Below, one piece after another: positions 56,993-64,000 of a stretch of 64,000 nucleotides of DNA. This DNA is from Paracyclopina nana. Its lineage: Eukaryota > Arthropoda > Copepoda > Cyclopoida > Cyclopettidae. The stretch covers positions 3,167,001 through 3,231,000 of the forward strand of contig JAGUCH010000008.1 in assembly GCA_019096065.1 (NCBI GenBank), read 5' to 3'. Under the pieces are notes generated by a model. It saw nothing but the letters and a program-made list of their open reading frames with translations. It searched no databases and had not been told where the DNA came from. Each line of letters starts with the position of its first letter. Position 1 is the stretch's first letter. The position numbers and the translations under genes were made by a program.

Positions 56993-58718
56993 TTCTGGGC
57001 ATCTTGTATCCACTTTTATTGTTGCACTTCATCGCAATAAATTATTCTTAGTTTTTCGTGCGATCAACTCGATCAGAATAATCTTGAAATCACGCGCTCT
57101 GTATTTGGTGTTTTTTAGTACATCAGATCGATCGTCATTTGTCACTCAATTTGTCAATCAAGCTGCTTGGCTGGCAAGCTAAAAAAAGACCATTACTTTT
57201 TTCACACCACCACTGAGCGCTATAGAGAAAATGGGCTATAATGAACGGCTGCTCTATCCATTAAGGTAGTATATACTTCATAGGCTGGCATTAGATTGTG
57301 AGTAAACACACAACTTGGTCCTGATTGATGATTTTCGCGCGTACATAAATAGTGTAACGACATTGATTGGGAATTCGTTAAATCGATTCGCTAGTTTGTC
57401 AGTCACGCCAGGTCGACAGTTTCCGCATCTACAGAGAAATAGATGCCACATGCTCCATTTTTCCATCGTATAGAATATGGCATCGTATGGGTGAACTTGT
57501 CAACTAAGGGGAAGCCACGCCCACTTGCTAATCGACTTCTCTGTGGGGGGCTTCACAGGCTTTTATACGTAAAAGCTGCAGCGGCACAAAAGTTTTCGCG
57601 CCATCATTTGCATTACGCAGCAAAAACACGAAAAACTGGGAAAAATCACAGATGGATGCAGAATTTGTATTTACAGCTCACGCGGTTAAAATGCTCTTTG
57701 GATATCTTGTGTATCGGATTTCGAGCTGTGATGAATGTGTCTGGAGGCTCGAATTTCTGCAATTTGGTCGATAATCATGAATAAAGTATTGGCAGGGTTT
57801 TTTTGCTATGACTGCAATTGCCTTTAAACATATATACCTGTAATTACATTTACACAAAGGGAATTAGGAGCACACACCCTTTACTTTAATTTTTCAGCCG
57901 TAAATCCGCAAAATGACTAATTAGCACTAATCCTGAATGAACTTGTCGGAAAATTTGATCATCCTGACAATTACTTTCGGACAGATGTCAGTCAGATTGA
58001 GCTTTACTACTGCAGTGCGATAATCGAATTATCATGAGTACTCCTAACATTATTAATGCAGTACCACGTCTAGAGCAGTCAGATATGCAGGAACTGTCGC
58101 ATAATAATGGTAATTCATAAGCATATGCCCAATTTTCCGGTATATTTGGTAAAATGCAAAAATCTCAATTTTGAGCTCCATTGAACTTGGAATTTCTCCA
58201 ACTTTGTTTTAACCATGTGGGCACACTGGGAAACGAGTCAAGAAGAATGCCGCATTGCTCGTTGTTGACTCAAAAATAAATGGGATGACATGAGTCCCAT
58301 GACATTCGTGAAAAAAAGACCAGCTGATTTTTTGAGCCAACAACTGCGTTGCTCCCACTGTGAGATATGGCTGGTAATCTAGCTTCGGGTTTCGGTACCC
58401 CTTTTCATCTTCATATATTCCAATTTGGTCATTCTCCTCCTGTCCAGCATTTTGAATGGAAACCCAATTCGTCGACGACAGAAAATTGTAATAATAGAGT
58501 CTTGTCACACAGATGTAGCATTAATTTCGGTCCCTTGAACAAAGAGACTCGAACTTTTGTTCTTTTGCCGCAAATGGTGGGAGCAATTTGACCCATAACC
58601 GCGTGCTTTTGCCACCCAGGGGCTATTTTAAGCTCTTTAAGAATTTCTGCGGGTTCCGTGAGAATAAAGAATGCTTCTAAAATAAATACGTATACTTTTC
58701 ATAATTTTCCTTAAGGAA
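56993..58718. other. Gene-poor region left of the tRNA pair
   Basis: No supported gene. A 113-codon plus-strand frame (57443-57784) ends next to an AATAAA but has no recognisable domain or splice context. Nothing else stands out. Confidence 0.4.
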
Positions 58719-58792
58719 GGCGCCGTGGCTTAGTTGGTTAAAGCGCCTGTCTAGTAAACAGGAGATCGTGGGTTCGAATCCCGCCGGGGCCT
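58719..58792 (+). tRNA. tRNA-Thr(AGT): tRNA-Thr (AGT), copy 1
   Basis: A 74-base intronless tRNA. The acceptor strand starts GGCGCCG, the D-arm is GCTTAGTTGGTTAAAGC, the anticodon stem CCTGT/ACAGG encloses loop CTAGTAA (anticodon AGT), and the T-arm is GTGGGTTCGAATCCCGC, ending GGGGCC plus discriminator T. Boxes A and B are canonical. A T run directly downstream (ATTTTTTTTT) ends Pol III transcription. In the acceptor stem, position 4 faces position 69 as G-G, where related Thr tRNAs have a G-T pair. Confidence 0.97.
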
Positions 58793-59019
58793 ATTTTTTT
58801 TCAGCTAGGATCACTGATACTTTTTTGCGTGAGCAGGCTCAATATAAAAATTACATCATAATTAATTGGACTTCAAAATTGACCTTTTCTTATTTTTAAA
58901 CTTTCCTGGTTTGTTTTTATATAAATGATTCCTAATGAAATCTGGGGGAATTCAAACTAATTTTAAATGAATGGGATAAAGGTTTAAATACTAGTCAATT
59001 TTTCCTTAAACGCAAGGAA
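58793..59019. other. Spacer between the two tRNA-Thr genes
   Basis: An AT-rich 227-bp spacer with the Pol III terminator T run of copy 1 at its start. Only the last bases before each tRNA (AAGGAA) are shared, so the duplication is old or was limited to the tRNA itself. Confidence 0.6.
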
Positions 59020-59093
59020 GGCGCCGTGGCTTAGTTGGTTAAAGCGCCTGTCTAGTAAACAGGAGATCGTGGGTTCGAATCCCGCCGGGGCCT
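59020..59093 (+). tRNA. tRNA-Thr(AGT): tRNA-Thr (AGT), copy 2
   Basis: Identical over all 74 bases to the copy 301 bp to the left, including the G4-G69 acceptor mismatch. A T-rich terminator (ATTTTTTCC) follows. Both copies are likely transcribed by Pol III and charged with threonine. Confidence 0.97.
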
Positions 59094-62000
59094 ATTTTTT
59101 CCTTTCTACTTTTTTGTTCAATGGAACAATAATAGGATCTGGGATTATTAAGGTAATGACGTTGTAATTTATTGATAATCTTTTATAACGTAAAATCATT
59201 GGTTCAAAATGACTGCTAGCGCCATCTGGAACGTTTGGCGATGTGATGTCACCTTCATTTTTAAAGCTTGGAGACACGAAATCTTGCAAGCTCATTATGA
59301 GGACCATCCAGTAGCTTAAGAGTCGAATGTTCTTTAATAGTCAGTCTGGCCACTCATTATTCGACCAGTACCAACATTTGCATAATGTCCCACTAAAAAC
59401 GGAATTGAGTGTGCTAAAGGGTCCCTATTATTGTGGTCGTGGAGAAGGAGAATTAAATCGAAAAATAGCCAGCTTTATGCGGGGGCCAATAAAATAAACA
59501 GCTATTAAATGGGAGGATGAAGGACGAGGCGGATGATGGCAGCTTTTTTACGTTCAATAAAGTTTTGATCCGAGGGCATCAAAAAGTGTGATTTTACAGT
59601 TCAGCCCTGGGTTTCTTGCAAAGCAGTCATTTCAAAAAGAGTTTATGGCCCCAAGGTGTTTTAACCAGTGTACGACCACAATTTTTTCCCCAGTGATTGA
59701 ACTCGTGATGAAGTGGGATTTGACATGAATTTTATTGTTTTGTTTGGATTCCAACCGGATGCGGTCAATTTAGTCAGTTTCGGTGATGGTGGTGGGTAAA
59801 AAGTATGGCTATTGACATGATAATTGATTGATTATTGTTTTGGTTGAGTCTCTCAAGACTGGACTGGTCTCTTCTTGGACAGTTTGTCGGATTGTTTTTC
59901 CCGGCCGATTCGAGATTAAGATAATTGACAAGTAGGATTATTTTTCTGGTCGGGTTGTTCGTTGTTCCAGTTTTAACGACTTGACTGTCGTTCGTCTTCT
60001 TCACTTCTCTGATTTTATTGCCTTTGAAGAAAATCGTGACGACTTCCAATCTTAAGCTGGAAAGATTGAAATCTAAGTGCTCCAAAGAATCCCAACTCTT
60101 TTTTGTTTTAGAAGGAGATCATGATCATGACCAATGAGTGTTTGGAATGTGCTCAAGGGTGGCGTCATATTTTTTAAATTTTTTTATAACGAAAACTTTC
60201 TACTCAGCCCTGCCAGAACTGATATCATTCCACATTAGTAAAAGTGTGCGTAAGGAATTTGTATTTTTCAGCCTTGTTTTGCCCCCACTAAAATTCTTTC
60301 TTTGCAGCTTGGAGGAAAAACTGTTTTCTTGGCGTGACTCGAGTAAATCGTGCCAATTACTCGGAACCTTCAAGGCAGCTTGCATTTGAAAGAATTAAAT
60401 TCTACCGCATGAATGATCCATGTTTTCAGGGAAACCAGTTAGGACGCTGAGAAATGTGACCAGGTCATATTTAGCTGTCAGAATGGGTATATAATGCATG
60501 GTATAATTAAACTGAGCAATTTTGCCATTAGCCGACTTTTTCGAGTGCCTAACTAAAATATCCCTTAAGAGTTTCAAATTGCACTGATTATTTTCAAAGG
60601 AGTATAGGGGCTGGAATCTTCCCCAGTTCAGTAGATTGACAAGGGTTGACCCTAAAGTGTAGTGATGCTTATCATCAGATCGGCAACATGTGTTTGACGC
60701 ATTCCTTTGAAAAATACTGTCGAACAGGTAGGATCTAGCATCAATTGAAAATTGTGGCCACGTTGTCTAATTGGCAAAAGTTCAATCCGCGTTTGCTGCT
60801 GTTAGCTGGCTTGCGAGCAAGGAAGAACAGCAGATTGGCCAGGCTCTGTGGGGAGCATTCTTAATTCTCAATTTCTCAACCCGATCGCCGCTTTCGCGCC
60901 CCAACAATTCTGTACCGAACAATTCGATTTCCCTGAAACCTCCAACAGAGTTGATAAGGCTGGCCATAACAAGATCTACTCCTCGGTACATATACTACTT
61001 AAATTAAGGAACATTCTAGCTCGTTATTTCCCTAGTTTTTTAGGGCTCGTGTTTAAGGGCAGGGAAATCTTTTTTTTTCTTTTTGGACAGAATAATGAGG
61101 CGTTGTCCGAGTTTTTTGCTTTGAAGCTGCCACATTAACTATAGTAGATTAAATTGTTGCTTCTGGAAGACTTCATGCTTCATTGAGCTTGTCATTTTTA
61201 AAGTGATCCATTTTTTCCCGTCTCAAATTGCTTTTCATCAACATTTTAAAAGCCGGTTCTCTGAGATTTTGTGAGTTTATATGGCTGGAACTAATTATTT
61301 TTTGCGCGAGAAGGGCGTTTTGGTAATTATCACTTATGGCTCTTTTCATGGCTTTTACACAAAGCTGTAGTTTTTCATGTACTATAATATACACTCCCTT
61401 CTCTCTCTCTCGCGTTTTGGACACTTCTTGCGGTGGTTTTTCCTCCGGCCACAACGTCAAAGCCACCAAATTGGCCATTTTTATCACTTCAAGAAATTCA
61501 GAGCAAAACAGCGCATTTCGTGCAAGCCCGCAATAATTCCTGCAGCCAGCCAATTTTTGTGGATTTTTTGTGTGTCAAAACTGATATGGTATTTGAAGTC
61601 AGGGCTTAGTATTAGGAGCTCCCCTCGTCTTTAAAGTGCCATTTTTTCCACTGGCTTCAAAATGAAAAAAGGCGATCCCCTTCGACCGTGACTAACTAGT
61701 GATATTCTGGCTTAGCTCGCGTTAGTTTGCAAAAACGAGCTTTTTCAACGTGTAGTGATGGGATTGAGAGTTTCGAAATGGTGGCTCCAGCTGGGTAAAC
61801 GATGTCTTACAATGAAGATTTATTTCGATGTAAGTTTTGCGTCCCCAGGCAGGGGTTAGTTGGTTGAATTGCCGACGCCGTCATAGCGTTAAATGAACCT
61901 CGGCAATTTTCCAGGGCCAGCAAGGCTACGTAGATAATTTGCCCTTAGTGGACTGATGAGAGCCAGTGGGGCCTCCAAGTAAGAGATGATAGCAGTATGA

Positions 62001-64000
62001 CAATAATTCCATCTCCAAGTGGAATAGTACCACACCACTGCAGAGCTCTTCTCCCAGATTCTGCCATCTCAGGCATGAAATGGAACAGCTCCTTTTGAAA
62101 TTGAAGTCCTCCTAAAAATGGCTTGGAACTTGACACACACACACACTGTGGAGCCATGATGCTCCAGCTGGGATTGGAAGGGTCAAACGATGATTTCTCC
62201 ACCAGGCCAAGCGCCCAAAGCTTTCGGTTTATTCATACCCTTTATTCTCAAGTGACTTAAGAAAGCTGGAAAAGGTGAAAAATAAATAATTGGAGCTCAC
62301 CCCACAGTGCAATTTATAGGCAAAAAGCTGGATCTGGTGCAATTTCTGAAAATAAAAGGATTGGAGCCCTTTTATGATATCTGACTGCATCGTAAAATCT
62401 TCCGTTTTGGTTCGATGCCAAACTGACTTTTGTATGATTTCCTACCCTCCGAATCATGCATTGATTGAGACCACCCTTGGCTTCGAAGGCATCAAAATTT
62501 CGCCATTTGTATGCCATTCGAATAATCATAGAGATATCATTAATATCACGTATAAGTCTCAGACTGGTTGGGACTCATCATCAATCTTCGTGGCCGCGCA
62601 TTTATCGACGAAGACAGACCTGAAAATTTCCCAGCTCGAAGCTTTTCATAGGCCAAGGCCCCCTGCGTGGTGGCATAGGATTCCTGGTCAACAGTAGTCA
62701 TAACTCACTACTACAACAGGGGAACTTTCACTTATATATTCCATCTATCGGAAAATTGAAGTAGCAGCTGCTTCCACAAACGAATAATTGGAATCCAGAC
62801 ACTTTTAGCCGCTTTGGGTCAGCAAAGTACCGCTAATAACAGAGTCTGTCCTACATAGATTATCCCCCAGCCATTTCAGACGGAAATACTACTACTGCAG
62901 CGCGAGCTTGTAGGTTCTTCTGTGCCAACCACAATAATAGTTCAAAGTTGTAATGTATATTCTAGTGTTTTTGGTGGTGCTCGACGATATAATCCGGGTA
63001 GCAGGCTCGCGAAGGTATTTTCAGGAAAACAGCCAGGGTATTTAGCCAGTCACCAAGACACAATGGGATCGTCCTTGAAGGCAGAATAACAAATCGGTGA
63101 CATGACTACTTCTGACATGCCTGAGAATCCCTGCTTTTTTGCCTGGGATCCTTTTTTGGCATCCATGAACATTCTTGCAAGAGTGGGGCCAGTACTCTCA
63201 ATTTCCAAACTGGGAGAAAATGTAAACAGAAAGGGACGTATACCAGCTTTACTGCTATATGAGTTGGCAGGAAATCAGACTTTTTGCTGATCCAGCAAGA
63301 CGTGATGAGCCTTTTGATTGCTCTTGATTGGAGCTCTCTTCTTTTAAAATGGGCGGAAAGAATGCAGAGATCGAACGAATTTTCAAATTACCAACCTCCA
63401 TTGAATGTGATAATTTTTCCTGGCTCTTCCGATCAAAGCCTGCAATTACTCTCACATCACCAAAGTGCTTTTGGAGCCTTGATTCTCGCTGCTGCATCAA
63501 TTTTTATTACACCTAATCCAGCCGTTTTTTCTTGACTATTTTTCACGGCTGCTGCTACTGCACCACTTGAGTTTTTAGTGGTTGTAGTAGTAGTGTAGTG
63601 CACTTTCTTATCTATATTTTTTTAAAGTGCACAAGTCCTCTGCTATAAGGACTTCAAAGCCTTAGCAGAAATGTGGATTTAGGAGGAATCGCAGCGATAT
63701 CCATGTGCAGTTCCACAAAATCATGAGTGGATTCAGAAAAAGGAAGACGTGATCGTCGCAGTTGCACGAGGCAAATGCAGAATGAAGAATGCACAAGTGC
63801 AAAAATGGACATTCATGGGTGTTTTTCTCCCAAGGATTTTTGCCCTTTTCAGGAGCCTCACATCATCATCATTATTACTACAACCATGGGCTTGCACAAT
63901 GATGATGCTACTTTTGCCATCCGACACCATGAAGCCTCGTGTAAGGAGTTTTGCATCAACTTATGGTGTTGGTGGCCTCTAGATGCACTTCTTTCAGACC
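59094..64000. other. Gene-poor right end of the window
   Basis: No convincing gene, RNA or long repeat. Open frames are all under 130 codons and show no motifs. A short imperfect palindrome with GTAGTAGTAGTG lies near 63560-63600. This could be intergenic or a long intron of a gene beyond the window. Confidence 0.4.

Noticed and set aside
57443..57784. 113-codon plus-strand frame ending beside AATAAA
   Set aside because: Start context and composition are not protein-like, and there is no splice or homology support.

Overview
The window reads as a piece of an invertebrate nuclear genome, most likely an arthropod. It is AT-rich, with spliced genes (GT-AG introns from about 55 bp to 5 kb), Pol III tRNA genes and foldback/MITE-type repeats. 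The gene set fits a protostome animal: an invertebrate D2-like dopamine receptor, a tachykinin/natalisin-type receptor, a peritrophin-type chitin-binding protein, menin, MLH1, a BTB zinc-finger protein and a CdGAPr/ARHGAP32-type RhoGAP. I cannot name the species.

The left 45 kb is gene-dense. In order: a large RhoGAP gene (+, 5' end missing, last exon ends 8521); an intronless MLH1 (-, 9113-11233); a secreted two-domain chitin-binding protein with a long threonine tract (-, 11568-12497); the dopamine D2-like receptor (+, 14733-19567); menin (-, 19789-22108), convergent with the receptor; a repetitive Gly/Lys-rich secreted protein with three KK-flanked peptide copies (+, 25070-25534); an ITPase-like gene with an odd 3' end (-, 26255-26747); a BTB protein with about eight zinc fingers (-, 26982-28380); an ENKD1-type enkurin-domain protein (-, 28601-30566); the tachykinin-receptor gene (-, 31413-39020, eight exons); and an uncharacterised single-zinc-finger Gln/Pro-rich protein (-, 42727-44977). 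I reconstructed the spliced genes by hand from splice sites, phase agreement and family motifs. Phases close exactly in the RhoGAP, chitin-binding, D2 receptor, menin, BTB, ENKD1, tachykinin-receptor and zinc-finger models.

The right 19 kb (about 45-64 kb) is gene-poor. It holds two identical tandem tRNA-Thr(AGT) genes near 58.7-59.1 kb and a few unproven small-gene candidates: a secreted prohormone-like ORF at 53.7 kb, and a phase-consistent exon pair at 55.8-56.35 kb that converges with a one-helix membrane-protein ORF at 56.6-57.0 kb, both followed by AATAAA. Introns carry mobile-element debris. The most striking is an inverted repeat with arms of about 360 bp that brackets exon 1 of the tachykinin receptor, next to nested foldback hairpins and two tRNA-like sequences.

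The genes do not form one pathway. They span signalling (two aminergic/peptidergic GPCRs and a Rho-family GAP), genome and nucleotide-pool maintenance (MLH1, ITPase, menin), microtubule/cilium biology (ENKD1) and cuticle or gut-lining structure. The most novel-looking item is the KK-flanked repeat precursor at 25.1-25.5 kb.
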